A stretch of 64,000 bases of DNA, from NCBI GenBank assembly GCA_007570785.1, contig ML664159.1, forward strand, positions 3,327,951-3,391,950. The letters are read 5' to 3'. The translations under genes were made by a program, and so were the position numbers. This document shows, one piece after another, positions 20,785 to 31,910 of this stretch (positions are counted from its first letter, which is position 1; the number at the start of each line of letters is the position of its first letter). Below the pieces are notes generated by a model. That model saw only the letters and a program-made list of their open reading frames with translations. It was not told the DNA's origin and ran no database searches. The stretch comes from Antilocapra americana (lineage: Eukaryota > Chordata > Mammalia > Artiodactyla > Antilocapridae).

Positions 20785-23700
20785 GTAAGTTCATTTTAAC
20801 TGTTTCTCTGCTAACTCTAACTACGTATCTACCTCCTTAGGTCTAAGTATTATAAATATATTTTGTTGCCAATGCAATAAACAACAACAAAAAAGAGTTT
20901 TGCAAAAGAGAAAAGCACATTAGGAAAGGAGGTTTCAAAAAGTTACTTCTCTGAGATACATAATGGGTCGAATTGTATGAAATCGCCGATATTCGCCTGT
21001 TTTGAGCTCCATGAACGGCAGTTTCACCGAGTTCAACTTAGAAACTTGCAAGATGTCTGTCATGCTCGAGATATTTAAATGCTGCTTTTTGCAGGTTTCC
21101 TTAAAAGGAAGGGGTACTGGGGGCGGGCTGTCACTCGGCGACCATCGAGGGAGGTCGGCATTTTACAAAGAACACTCGAGGGAGGGTCAGGTCAGTAATG
21201 CGTGTATTTTCCCCGTTCCAGCCACGCCGTGCGACTGCAGTCGTGAGAACTCCGAGTGGGACAAGCTCTTCATCATGCTGGAGAACTCGCAGATGCGGGA
21301 GGGCATGCTGCTGCAGGCCACCGACGTCGTGCTCCCGGGCGAGCTGCAGAAGCTGCGGGCAGAGCTGGGCCGGCTAGCGGGCAGCCTGCAGAGGCCGTGC
21401 GCGCTGGAGGCCCCCGCCGAGGCCAGGCTGGCCGGGGCGCTGGACGAGCTGCTGCAGGCAAGCCGCAGTGCGGGCCGCCGGCTGGCGCGCCTGGAAGAGG
21501 CCTGGGCGCCGCGGCAGCAGGAGGAGGCGGGGCGGGCCCTGGGCGCGGTGCTGGAGGAGCTGCGGCGGACGCGGGCCGACCTCCGAGCTGTGCAGGGCTG
21601 GGCAGCCAGCCACTGGCTGCCTGCAGGTAAGGACGCGGGGACTAATGGGGGCCCCTGCGCGGCTTCGTTCTCAAAGCGCGAGTTGCGGGAAACCGACTCA
21701 GCCAACCAAGCCTCTAAGGGGAGGCCTTAGTGGGAGGAAACACACCGGCTCACACCCTTCTGTTTCAGCATGCGCGGTCACAGAGCTCAGATACACCACA
21801 AAGGGCGGGAAAATTGCTTTCCAAAGTAGTCAGTCTTCAGTCCAGAGGAACCCAGAAGATAGCTGTGTAGGTAACCATCACAGTCTTGAAATAGACCTCA
21901 AGGGCCTCCAGACTGACACTTGATCCAACCAGGTGTTAAAGGAACTCTGTTGGCCAGTTACAAGGGTGACCGCTCTCAATGTCCAGCTTCCCTCCGTTAG
22001 GGATTTCCACTTCTTCTAATTTTAGCCTGCCTCTCTCTTTAAGGGAGCTCTGGTTCCCCAAGCTATTTCAGGACCCAGCCTAAGTTTTAGGAACGTTTTC
22101 CAGTCCCTGAGCTGGCCCCTCCTCCCTACCAGTTCCAAATCAGGGACTTGAGGTTGAATCTGATCTCCCAAGGCCGCCCCCGACCCCCAGCCCCAGCCCC
22201 CAGGGTCTGTGAAGTGTGCTCCAGAGTGAGCTCCAAGAGTGTGAAGCTTGGAATAAACCAGCAGCTGAGAGATCCACAGTGGGACAGTCAGATGTTGGAG
22301 CTAGTTGGCATCCAGGCATTACCCCTGGGTTGTGGAGGATCAGGGTGAAACAGAAGACAGGCAGTTCAAACCAGAGGCAACCTGTCAAAAGTCCTATGTG
22401 ATACTAGTGAACTTCTAAACATATGTGAGCCTGAAATAATACATTTTAAAGATGCCTCAAGGAAATATAGAGAAGGTTTGGCGTGAAGAACACTCCTCCT
22501 TTATAAGTCAGAATTTTAAGAAATGGTGATATAACAATCATTTGTGGGCTGTATTAGAAAATCCATGTCCTAGGTAAGAAAATATAACATACACTTTTCC
22601 CTGTTCATAAGCAACTTATGAACAGAAAACACAAACCATCCCTTCTTTATGTCCAATAAAGCAACTCTTACTATATGGGGTAGGAGGCAGAATCAAGCAT
22701 ATGTGAGAACATATTTCATTTAAAATTGCAGAAACCATACCAAAATACCAGTCTTTCCTAAATTATTGAGGACTGTTTATCAGTACAAAGCATGTTTTTG
22801 AAAATATTAAGTAGGGCTTCAGAGGGGGGAAAATCATAAAATAAACATACAATAGATCCTTAGTGTAAGTGACAGGACAAACTACAATTCCCTGGCAGTT
22901 TTAATGGATGAAATTTCTTGTCTTTTGCAAACCATGTAAAATCACTGTACATATCATGTACTGGGAAAACTGAAGAGTTATACTAACTTTCACCTCCACC
23001 TCTGCATACTAGTTAGAGCAGAAGAAGGATGTATTTCTGAATTCAAAAGTGTTAATTCTTATTGCATCCATTCATACATTTACCCACATGCTTTGATTTT
23101 TCCTCTCTTGGTTTCCTGCCAGCTTGGCTCCTAAGGGATTCCTAATCATTCTGTTGTCAGCCTCTTAAGAACCTGGTTTTAATTTTGTTTGGTCTTTGAT
23201 AATATAATCAGAAAAAACCTATTAGTTAAAAGCCATTTCATGAGAGAGTTTCTGACATTTTAAAGACATATCAAAAGTCTCAATCACCGACCCCCAAAAG
23301 AAGCCACAGAAAAAACTTGCCAACATGCAGTTCTACTCATTGAACTTACATAACCAGTGCAGCCTAGAGGGAAAGCGGGGTCTCTGAGAGGCAATCAAGG
23401 AAGGCTTTGGAATGCAATCCTGACTGCCTGGGCTTATTTAAACAGGAAATCAGTTAATTAGATTGCAGTAGGCGCTCTCTCTGAATACTGAAACATTAGA
23501 CAATATCTAAAATGTCCAAGCAGATGATGATCTTTTGTTCCATGATCTTTGTTTCACTTAAATAACATAGCTAGAAAAGTATGCATCTACCAATTTCATT
23601 TTCAAAAAGAATCAATGCCTCATTAAAAATTGAATTAAAAAAATCTTCAGAAATTCAAATTATTCAGGGAAAAAGTTAATACCAAAGTATGGCAGGACCA

Positions 23701-26063
23701 ATTTTGTGCTTTAGTGTGATGGTTACTTTTATAGGATTTTCTGAACCTCAATATCTTCTTTGACTATTTCAAAAGGATAAGGTCCATCTGCTTTATTTTT
23801 TTTGGATTGGAGCCCACCTCTCAGCCACTTGTACATGGTTAACTTAGTTTACCACACTTCACATGGACATTTGGTTCCTGCAAGTCTTATTTACTAGTCT
23901 TCAAATGCTCTGAGAATTTCCTTTTTAAAGCTACATATGGTAAATCTTCTTTAAAAGGTTGTTATAAAGGGAATACTTAGCCCTAACTTTTGCTGTTGTT
24001 TAGTCGCTAAGTCATGTCCAACTCTTTTGCAACCCCATGTACTGTAGAGCATCAGGCTTCTCTGTCCATGAGATTTCCCAGACAAGAATATACTGGAGTG
24101 GGTTGCCATTTCCTTCTCTAAGCCCTAACTTAAGTTTTAAAAATTTATTTAATTGATCTTTTATATGTATATATTTGAGTTCAGCACAAGGCAGAGCTCA
24201 CTTTTTAAAGCTTTTAGCATCTTATTTCCCAGAGACACCTGAAAGGTCTTCACTTCAGCATCTGCAGCTCTGTGACTGGCTATGTGACCTGGGGATGGAC
24301 AGAGGTGGGAGCTCCCACCCTTCAAGTTTGAAAGTCTCCTTCTAAGTGTGTATTAGTGGAAATATGTCCTCTATCTGGCCCCATGGAAGAGTTCACTCTT
24401 CCTTAAAGGTTTCTGTTAGGACTTACATAGTACTTGTAAGCATTTGGACAAAGTAAGAATTTTTAAGCATATCTTTGGTCTACAAAGTATTCCCTGGTGG
24501 CTCAGAGGGTAAAGTGTCTGCCTGCAATGCGGGAGACCTGGGTTCAATCCCTGGGTCAGGAAGATCTTCTGGAGAAGGAAATGACAACCCACTCCACTAC
24601 TCTTGCCTGGAAAATTCCATGGATGGAGGAGCCTGGTAGGCTACAGACCATGGGATCGCAAAGAGTGGACATGACTGAGCAACTTCACTCTCTCACTCTT
24701 GGTCTACAAAGCTCTTCTCAAATGTTACATACTTGTTGCTTACAGATTTGCAGAATTTAGGAGAAGGGAAGAGCCTTTGACAGATAACTGTTAAGCCTGG
24801 AGAGATTGTGGGGCTCATCAAAAGCTACACAGCTTGCTAGTAGTGAAACAAACTGAATTCCAGTTCTTTTAGCCAAATCCAGGGGTTCTTCTACCACTAA
24901 GAAGCAGTGCAGTGTGCTGGTTAGGGTTGTGGCTCCTGCAGCCAGAGTTGTTGTTGTCGTTCAGTTGCTAAGTCACGTCCAGCTCTTTGCGACTCCATGG
25001 ACTGCAGCACGCCGGGCTTCCCTGTCCTTCATTATGTCCTGGAGTTTGCTCAAACTCATGTCCATTAGTCAATGATGCCATCCAACCATCTCATCCTCTG
25101 TCACTCCCTTCTCCTCCTGTCCTCAACCTTTCCCAGCATCAGGGTCTTTTCCAGTGAGTCAGCACTTAGCATCAGGTGTCCGGGTGCCCAAGTTCGAACC
25201 CAGTTTCACTATTTCTCTGTGCCTTCTTTTCCATTTAAATGCTTCCCTTAATAAGACAGTTGGCATTCCTTATTCCTGTTTTCTTTGCCCTATAGAGATT
25301 ACACTTGGGCCCCTCAAGTCATAACATATTGCTGCATGTAGTTTTCAGCTGTAGTCATTAAAAGGCCGATCCTAAAATACCTAACTGCCAGAATCATTTC
25401 AAAATGAATTTGTATTTTCTCTCATATTCTTACTTTCTTGCCACTCTAGGTTGTGAAACAGCCATTTTATTCCCCATGCGTTCCAAGAAGATTTTTGCAA
25501 GCGTGCATCCGGTGACACCAATGAAACTTGAGACTTTCAGTGCCTGCATGTGGGTCAAAGCCACAGAAGTATTAAACAAAACAGTCCTGTTTTCCTATGG
25601 CACAAAGAGGAATCCATATGAGATCCAGCTGTACCTCAGCTATCAGTCCATAACGCTTGTGGTGGGTGGAGAGGAAAACAGACTGGTCGCTGATGCTGTG
25701 ATTTCCCTGGGAACGTGGACCCATCTGTGTAGCACCTGGAATTCAAAGAAAGGGCACATGGCCTTGTGGGTAAACGGTGACTTGGTGGCCACTGCTGTGG
25801 ATATGGCCACAGGTCATGTTGTTCCTGAGGGAGGAATCCTGCAGATTGGGCAAGAAAAGAACGGCTGCTGCGTGGGTGGTGGCTTTGATGAAACATTAGC
25901 CTTTTCTGGCAGACTCACAGGCTTCAATATCTGGGATGGTGTTCTCAGCAACGAAGAGATAAGAGGGGCCGGAGGAGCAGAGTCCTGTCACATCCGGGGC
26001 AATGTGGTTGGGTGGGGAGTCACAGAGATTCAGCCCCATGGAGGAGCACAGTATGTTTCTTAA
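20655..26063 (+). CDS. PTX3: PTX3, pentraxin 3, complete coding region join(20655-20784, 21222-21626, 25450-26063)
   Basis: The joined coding sequence is 1149 bp, encoding 382 residues plus TAA; the human protein has 381. PTX3 is a secreted soluble pattern-recognition molecule that binds C1q, microbes and hyaluronan-matrix proteins and is induced by TNF, IL-1 and TLR signalling. Residues 1-17 form a signal peptide (cleavage expected before ENSDDYE). The N-terminal oligomerising region carries Cys47, Cys49 and Cys103 and a coiled coil. The C-terminal pentraxin domain starts near Cys180, holds the pentraxin signature HLCSTWNS at 270-277, an N-glycosylation site NKT at 221-223, and cysteines 211/272, 180/358 and 318/319 in the known disulfide pattern. 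Both introns are GT-AG. The gene is nested antisense in a VEPH1 intron. Confidence 0.97.
20785..21221 (+). other. PTX3: PTX3 intron 1
   Basis: A 437-bp GT-AG intron with donor GTAAGT and acceptor CGTTCCAG. GC content rises towards exon 2. No repeats seen. Confidence 0.9.
21200..21700. other. CpG-rich island over PTX3 exon 2
   Basis: CpG dinucleotides are dense here and very sparse on either side. The island coincides with the coding exon rather than with the transcription start. It ends soon after the exon 2 donor. Confidence 0.6.
21222..21626 (+). CDS. PTX3: PTX3 coding exon 2 (coiled-coil oligomerisation region)
   Basis: This is a 405-bp exon bounded by CCCCGTTCCAG| and GCAG|GTAAGG. It is very GC- and CpG-rich. 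It encodes residues 44-178, from PTPCDCS to the LPA before the exon junction. Cys47, Cys49 and Cys103 (RPC) are the interchain disulfide cysteines known from human PTX3. The Leu/Ala/Glu/Arg-rich segments (GELQKLRAELGRLAG, ALDELLQASRSAGRRLARLE) form the coiled coil. One residue is gained relative to human in the stretch LEEAWAPRQQEEAG. Long open frames in other phases and on the opposite strand are by-products of the GC content. Confidence 0.96.
23992..24118 (-). mobile_element. Bov-tA SINE tail fragment, antisense
   Basis: TGCTGTTGTTTAGTCGCTAAG to GGGTTGCCATTTCCTTCTC. The tRNA-like head is absent. Confidence 0.87.
24475..24711 (+). mobile_element. Bov-tA SINE, sense, with 13-bp target-site duplication
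   Basis: It is flanked by two perfect copies of TTGGTCTACAAAG, at 24475-24487 and 24699-24711. The body starts TATTCCCTGGTGGCTCAG and ends in CACTCTCTCACTC. Confidence 0.94.
24775..24948 (+). mobile_element. MIR SINE sequences before the BovB insertion
   Basis: GAAGCCTGGAGAG-type text with CACAGCTTGCTAGTAG and CTTCTACCACTAA is a sense MIR 3' part. The following AGTGTGCTGGTTAGGGTTGTGGCTCCTGCAGCCAG resembles a MIR head that resumes after the BovB fragment at about 25183 with TGCCCAAGTTCGAACCCAG. Confidence 0.45.
24949..25178 (-). mobile_element. BovB LINE 3' end, antisense, splitting a MIR
   Basis: GTTGTTGTCGTTCAGTTGC to CAGTGAGTCAGCACTTAGCATC, a 5'-truncated BovB 3' module. MIR head-like sequence lies on both sides. 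Confidence 0.85.
25450..26063 (+). CDS. PTX3: PTX3 coding exon 3 (pentraxin domain)
   Basis: The exon begins at 25450 after the acceptor GCCACTCTAG and ends with TAA at 26061-26063. It encodes residues 179-382, starting GCETAILFPMRSKK and ending EIQPHGGAQYVS. This is the complete C-terminal pentraxin domain, a concanavalin-like jelly roll that in PTX3 recognises complement C1q, P-selectin and microbial ligands. The signature HLCSTWNS, the paired cysteines CC at 318-319 and the glycosylated Asn221 are all kept. No frameshift or premature stop is seen, so the gene looks functional. Confidence 0.97.
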
Positions 26064-26670
26064 GGGCTGTGAAACGCTACTTGAAGCCAAAGAAATAAAC
26101 TTGCATTTTAAACATATGCCAGTTGGGAAGGTCTAAAAACCTGAATGCATATTAAGAACACTTGAGACTAATGAAGGAGAGAGTTGAGATCAATCTTTAT
26201 TTATCCTGGCAAAATACTGAGTAAACAGTTGAAAGGGAGACATTGGAGAAGGCTTTTGGGGATATTGTTACTAGATTTTATGCCATGGTGCTTTCAGATT
26301 AATGCTGTGTCTTTGTCAGATAAACTCTCCAATAATTAAAAAGGACTGTATGAATGAACAGAAGGACAATTGTTTTGCTTTTCTTTGGTTAATTTCATTT
26401 TGGCCAGAGATGAATTTTACATTGGAAGAATAATAAAATTTGTTGTCCATTGTTCATTGGTATATGCCTTATTATGAAAAAATGATGATAAAACATATTT
26501 ATATTATGATGTGACTTAACAAATACAAATGTAGTTTATGTGTTATAATCAAATGTCATTTTTTTGAGGAGATAGTTATATAAGTTATATTGTAAAATGG
26601 TTTTGTATTAATTTTATTAAGACTATTTTTGTAAAGCTCTACTGTAAATAAAATATTTTATAAAACTAGT
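26064..26670 (+). other. PTX3: PTX3 3' UTR
   Basis: This is an AT-rich tract of about 600 bp after the stop codon, comparable to the roughly 650-bp 3' UTR of human PTX3 mRNA. ATTTA pentamers at 26199-26203 and 26497-26501 are candidate AU-rich instability elements, as expected for an inducible inflammatory message. No interspersed repeat was recognised in it. The first SINE follows at 26801. Confidence 0.75.
26647..26652 (+). terminator. PTX3 poly(A) signal (distal, preferred)
   Basis: AATAAA lies 584 bp after the stop codon in an AT-rich context and is followed within about 40 bp by a TG-containing stretch. The position fits the known transcript length. A second AATAAA at 26094-26099, only 31 bp after the stop, is a possible proximal signal but would leave almost no 3' UTR. 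Confidence 0.6.
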
Positions 26671-26800
26671 CCATGTCATCTAAGGATATATTTAAAATGT
26701 CGGGGAGCAAATCTACACTTCTCATTTTTTTATCTAAAGCAAACACTAGTTTTCAGATGCTAATCTACTATGTAAATAGTAATGGTTAGTATTGTTAAAG

Positions 26801-27011
26801 GAGCTTCCCTGGTGGCTCAGTGGTAAAGAATATGCCTGCAATGCAGGAGACTTGGGTTTGATTCCTGGGTTGCAAGATCTCCTGGAGATGAAAATGGTAA
26901 CCCACTCCAATATTCTTGCCTGGGAAATCCCATGGACTGAGAAGCCTGGTGGGCTACAGTTCATGTGGTCACAAAAGAGTTGAACACGACTTAGTGACCA
27001 AACAACAACAA
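26801..27011 (+). mobile_element. Bov-tA SINE, sense
   Basis: GAGCTTCCCTGGTGGCTCAG to the tail with ACACGACTTAGTGACC and an AACAACAAC tract. TATTGTTA occurs on both sides as a likely target-site duplication. It follows the PTX3 3' end. Confidence 0.9.
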
Positions 27012-27285
27012 TATTGTTAGAAACAAACTATAGAATTGTTTTACGCATTGGCTTTCTATAAGTCATAAGCAAGAAAGATAATCTTAGCTATGTCAGTTCA
27101 TCTCTCTGGGTTTTAGTTTTCTCAACTGAGAAATCAAGGAATTGAAGAAACGATTCCTTCCAATTTGATAATGCTGTGAACATACACAACTTTCTGTCCC
27201 ATGTATACAGGGAAAAAAAGTATGAATTATCAAAGTTCTCGGATTCACATGATGCCTGCAAGATGACTTAGGATTGTTACTGCGG

Positions 27286-27489
27286 TTGTTATTTAGTCAC
27301 TAAGCTTGACTGGCTCTTTTGTGACCCTAGCGACTGTAGCCCACCAGGCTCCTCTGTTCATGAGATTTCCCAGGCAAGAATACTGGAACAGACTGCTACT
27401 TCCTTCTCCAAGGGATCTTCCCCACCCAGGGACTAAACCGGAGTTTCCTGCATGGCAGGTGGATTCTTTACCACTGAGCCACCTGGGAC
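27286..27489 (-). mobile_element. Bov-tA SINE, antisense
   Basis: TGTTATTTAGTCACTAAGC to CACTGAGCCACCTGGGA. Confidence 0.9.
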
Positions 27490-27860
27490 ACACAGGACTA
27501 TTATAAGGAGAATCTAAAAGTGTGGAAAAGAAACAATGACTTCTGCCCTTAACACATATCCCATTCTCTTACTTATGCATAAAGGAGAGGACAGCCAAGG
27601 CCCGTCATCCTGTAGGTGGGGAGGTCAATCCCTACGACACTAATGTTCTCCTCCTGTGGAGGCCACGCAAGGGCTGATACTGGAACATCTCAAAGCCACT
27701 TCTGAACGTCAGTAGGCAACATAGTAGAACCATGGTGATGATGTGTCTGACTAAAGATAGGGCCTGAACAACCACAGGTCATCTCCTGTTCGTGTGGTTT
27801 GGAGAAGAGAAACAATAGCAATTATCAAACCACATTTTGTAATAAACTAGCCTGGTCCTT
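27490..27860. other. spacer without recognised feature
   Basis: Intronic DNA between two SINEs. No gene or repeat recognised. Confidence 0.4.
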
Positions 27861-28042
27861 GGGCTTCTCTGGGGGCTCAGTGGTAAGGAATCTGCCTGCC
27901 AATGCAGAAGACAACCCCCGGCAGAATGGCAACTCACTCCAGTATTCATGCCTGGGAAATCCCATGGACAGAACAGTATGGTGGGCTATATAGTCTATGG
28001 GGTCGCAAAAGAGTTGGACATGACTTAGAAACTAAACAACAG
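27861..28042 (+). mobile_element. Bov-tA SINE, sense, with internal deletion
   Basis: GGGCTTCTCTGGGGGCTCAG to ATGACTTAGAAACTAAACAACAG. The usual B-box segment and the middle are shortened (ACAACCCCCGGCAGAATGG). Confidence 0.87.
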
Positions 28043-28327
28043 CCTAGACCTTAAGTTATTTAACTATGGAATTTCTCAGTAAAAGGAGGGGGTTAAACAT
28101 GTAGTATCTTTCAGCAGTGAAATTCTATAAATCTAGGAATCTTTGAAGATACTCCAGGTATCTGCATAGCTTCATCCTTCTCACGAGACTCACATAACCA
28201 GCTTGAAATGTCTCAAAGGAAATCATTCCCAAGTTTGTGGTCACAAGTCAGTCTCAGACCCTTGGAGATTACATACTTTGAGATTTCAGGCACAATGGTC
28301 ATATGCAAATCCCTGATTAGCCACTGT

Positions 28328-29420
28328 GTATTTATTGACTATGCCAAAGCCTTTGACTGTGTGGATCACAACAAACTGGAAAATTCTTCAAGAGATGGGA
28401 ATACCAGAACACCTGACCTGCCTCTTGAGAAACCTGTATGCAGGTCAGGAAGCAACAGTTACAACTCGACATGGAAAAACAGATTGGTTCGAAATAGGAA
28501 AAGGAGTATGTCAAGGCTGTATATTGTCACCCTGCTTATTTAACTTATATGCAGAGTACATCATGAGAAACACTGGGCTGGAAGAAGCACAAGCTGGAAT
28601 CAACATTGCCGGAAGAAATATCAATAACCTCCGATATGCAGATGAAACCACCCTTATGGCAGAAAGTGAAGAGGAACTAAAAAGCCTCTTGATGAAAGTG
28701 AAAGAAGAGAGTGATAAAGTTGGCTTAAAGCTCAACATTCAGAAAACTAAGATTATGGCATCCAGTCCCATCACTTCATGGAAAACAGATGGGGAAACAA
28801 TGGAAACAGTGGCTGACTTTATTTTTCTAGGCTCCCAAATCACTGCAGATGGTGACTGCAGCCATGAAATTAAAAGACGCTTACTCCTTGGAAGGAAAGT
28901 TATGACCAACCTAGATGGGATATTGAAAAGCAGAGACATTACTTTGTCAACAAAGGTACGTCTAGTCAAGGCTATGGTTTTTCCAGTGGTCATGTATGGA
29001 TGTGAGAGTTGGACTATAAAGAAAGCTGAGCACTGAAGAATTGATGCTTTCAAATTGCGGTGTTGGAGAAGACTCTTGAGAGTCCCTTGGACTGCAAGGA
29101 GATCAAACCAGTCCATCCTAAAGGAGATCAGTCCTGGGTGTTCATTGGAAGGACTGATGTTGAAGCTGAAACTCCAAAACTTTGGCCACCTGATGCAAAG
29201 TGCTGACTCATTTGAAAAGACCCTGATGTTGGGAAAGATTGAGGGCAGGAGGAGAAGGGGATGACAGAGAATGAGATGGTTGGATGGCATCACTGATTCA
29301 ATGGCCATGGGTTTGGGTGGACTCCGGGAGTTGGTGATGGACAGGGAGGCCTGGCGTGCTGCATGCAGTTCATGGGGTTGCCAAGAGTTGGGCACGACTG
29401 AGTGACTGAACTGAACTGAT
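28328..29420 (+). mobile_element. BovB (RTE) LINE, 5'-truncated, with decayed reverse transcriptase
   Basis: This is the 3' half of the ruminant BovB retrotransposon, beginning inside the reverse transcriptase with FIDYAKAFDCVDHNK (motif A). A 236-codon open frame (28326-29036) includes GKGVCQGCILSPCLFNLY and the catalytic box RYADETTL, in which the usual YADD has become YADE. It ends at a TGA where relatives have CGA (H-R-R-I-D), a CpG-to-TpG change. The 3' end is the canonical GACTGAGTGACTGAACTGAACTGA. It is non-autonomous and dead. Confidence 0.93.
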
Positions 29421-30752
29421 GTGACTCCAAATGCTAGAGGAGGAAATACTTGACCAAACCTTCAGCAGAGAGTTAGGCATGCTTTCAATTCCTTTCCACA
29501 CTGGATCATGAATTACAAACTGTTCAAGAGACCCTAAATGATGCTGGCCAAGAGGTATGTAAACTCCTATGCTGATAAAGTTAAATGTAAGGGGACTTTT
29601 AAATTTTTAATAGGAATAAGATGTTGAAGGCAGAGAAGAAACAAACTGGAAAAAATAAAGCAACCACTGGGTTACAAAAGTAGAAATTTCATCTACACTC
29701 AATCTGAATAAGTATTCTAAAGACTTCCAATTGTTCTCTCTATTTTTCCCTCTTTTACCTAAGTAACAGAATTCTGATATTTTAATAGTATGTATGGCCA
29801 CTTGGAGTAAAGTTTCTATTTTCCAGTATCAAGTGCAAAACTAGATGTGGTCACATGACTAAATTCTGGCTGATGGTGAAATACTGAATGTGATTCTCTA
29901 TCTCTTCCTCTATCTGATTGATTGGAATATGGTAGAAATGGCTAGAATTTCAGCAAACATCTTAGATTTAGCACAACAATATAGAATAAGTTTAGGTCTT
30001 TAATGTTATGAACCTGTCTTGACAGCCCTAGGCTGCCTGTCCCTGTACTACTTTTACAAAAAAAAAAAATAACAACAACACATATCCACTTTTATCTTCT
30101 TCAGTCCACTATTGGTTGACCACTTAAGCTAATCCTGATCCAGTGGAGCAATTTTTCTTTTTAATAAAGAAGACCAGGCACTTTATTCCTTCAAAATACT
30201 GATAGACTGCATGTACAAAATACATTTTACAAATTTCAGGAAGCTCGCTAACTTTTTCTTTACACTAATAACATTTAATGAATTTTAGAATACATAGTGT
30301 CAAGAAAAGGAGGAAGTCAGGAATGTGTGAAACTGAGATAAAATATCTAAAAAGAAATATCAGCAAGGTGGCTTAGTCTAGCACACTGGCAAAGAGTCAC
30401 TCACCAGGATGGTTGCTGAGGGCATCATCTTATTATAGCACTTTTAGTAAAAGAATCATGTACATTATTCGGAGAAAATATGTGTATAATTAATACATAA
30501 TACATTACACTTAACACAATATAAAACATTACGTGTGTATGCTAGAGTGACCAGCTGTCCTGGTTTGCCTAGGACCAACCCAGATTTAGTACTGAGAGTT
30601 CCAGGAAATCTTTCAGTCCCAGGCAAACTGTGATAGTTTGCCATTTTGCCACTCTAGTGCATATATATGTACAGCAGTAGACCAACATTTTTGCAGAGAT
30701 CATAACCGACAAGATAGAGTTGATATATTTTCCTGGTCTATTGCAATGTGAA
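29421..30752. other. VEPH1 intron, no recognisable feature
   Basis: AT-rich, with a short A run and AAC repeats near 30059. No gene supported. Confidence 0.4.
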
Positions 30753-31910
30753 TTGGCTTTTAAAAAATTTTGGAGCTGGAGGATAATTGCTTTACAATGT
30801 TGCATTGGTTTCTGCTGTACAACAACAAGAATCAGGTATAAGTGTATATATATATCTCTTCCCTCCCATCCCCACCCCCATCTCATCCCTCTAGGTCATC
30901 ACAGAGCAGCAGACCCAGCTCCCTGTGTTATACAGCAGCCTCCCATTAGCTATTTATTTTATACATAGTAGTGCATAAACATCAATGCTACTCTCTAGAT
31001 TTGTCCCACCCTCTCCTTCCCCTCTGTGTCCACAAGACCGTCCTCCACATCTGCATCTCTATTCCTGCTCTGCAAATAGGACCATCTGTGACATTCTTCT
31101 AGATTTCATATATATATATATATATATGCATTAATATACTATTTTTGTTTTTCTCTGACTTACTTCACTCTGTATAACATGCTCTAGGTTCACCCACCTC
31201 ATTTGAACTGACTCAGATTCATTCCTTTTTATGGCTTGGTAATATTTTATACACCATAAATTGCATATATTGTATATTATGGACAATTTCTACCACGACT
31301 TCTTTATCCATTCATCTCTCAGTGGACATCTAGGTTGCTACCAAGTCCTGGTTATTGTAAATAGTGCTGCAACGAAACTAGGGTACATGTGTCTTTTTCA
31401 GTTATGGTTTTCTCAGGGTATACGCCCAATAGTAGAACTGCTGGGTCATATGATAGTTTTATTCCTAGTTTTTAAAGGAATCTTCATATCGTTCTCCATA
31501 GTGACTGTTTCAGTTTATATTCCCACCAACAGTACAAGAGGGTGCTCTTTTCTCCATATTCTCTCTAGCATTTATTGTTTGTAGATTTTTTGATGATGGC
31601 CATTCTGACTGGTGTGTGGTGACACCTCATTGTGGTTTTGATTTGCATTTCTCTAATAAGTAGTGATGTTGAGCATCTTTTCATGTGTTTGTTGGCCACC
31701 TGTGTGTCTTCTTTGGAGCAATGTCTGTGTAGGTCCTCTGCCCATTTTTTGATTGGCTTGTTTTCTGATATTGAGTTGCATGAGCTGCTTGTATATTTTG
31801 GAGATTACTCCTTTGTCAGTTGCTTCATTTGAAATTATTTTCTTCCATTCTGAGGACTGTCTTTTTACCTTGTTTACAGTTTCCTTTGATGTGCATGAGT
31901 TGGCTTTTAA
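30753..31910 (-). mobile_element. L1 LINE 3' end, antisense
   Basis: The antisense 3' UTR and end of ORF2 of a cetartiodactyl L1: GATAATTGCTTTACAATG, TCCCTCTAGGTCATCACAGAG, ACTTCACTCTGTATAAC, ATAGTGCTGCAACG and TTTCCTTTGATGTGCATGAG. TTGGCTTTTAA at 30753-30763 and 31900-31910 may be the target-site duplication, though the right copy overlaps a similar L1 motif. A 5'-truncated insert of about 1.1 kb. Confidence 0.85.

Larger units (their letters stand above)
21627..25449 (+). other. PTX3: PTX3 intron 2
   Basis: A 3.8-kb GT-AG intron (donor GTAAGG, acceptor TTGCCACTCTAG). The first 2.3 kb is without recognised repeats. The last 1.5 kb holds a Bov-tA fragment, a complete Bov-tA, a split MIR and a BovB 3' end. 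Confidence 0.85.

Noticed and set aside
21187..21705. 172-codon minus-strand open frame opposite PTX3 exon 2, and further frames on both strands there
   Set aside because: The exon is extremely GC-rich, which removes stop codons in all frames. The translated products are low-complexity Ala/Arg/Ser/Pro text without any domain, and the real PTX3 frame explains the region.
28326..29036. 236-codon reverse transcriptase frame as a possible domesticated gene
   Set aside because: It is a 5'-truncated BovB copy with no promoter and a mutated YADE catalytic box, it ends at a CpG-derived stop, and it is followed by the ordinary BovB 3' end.
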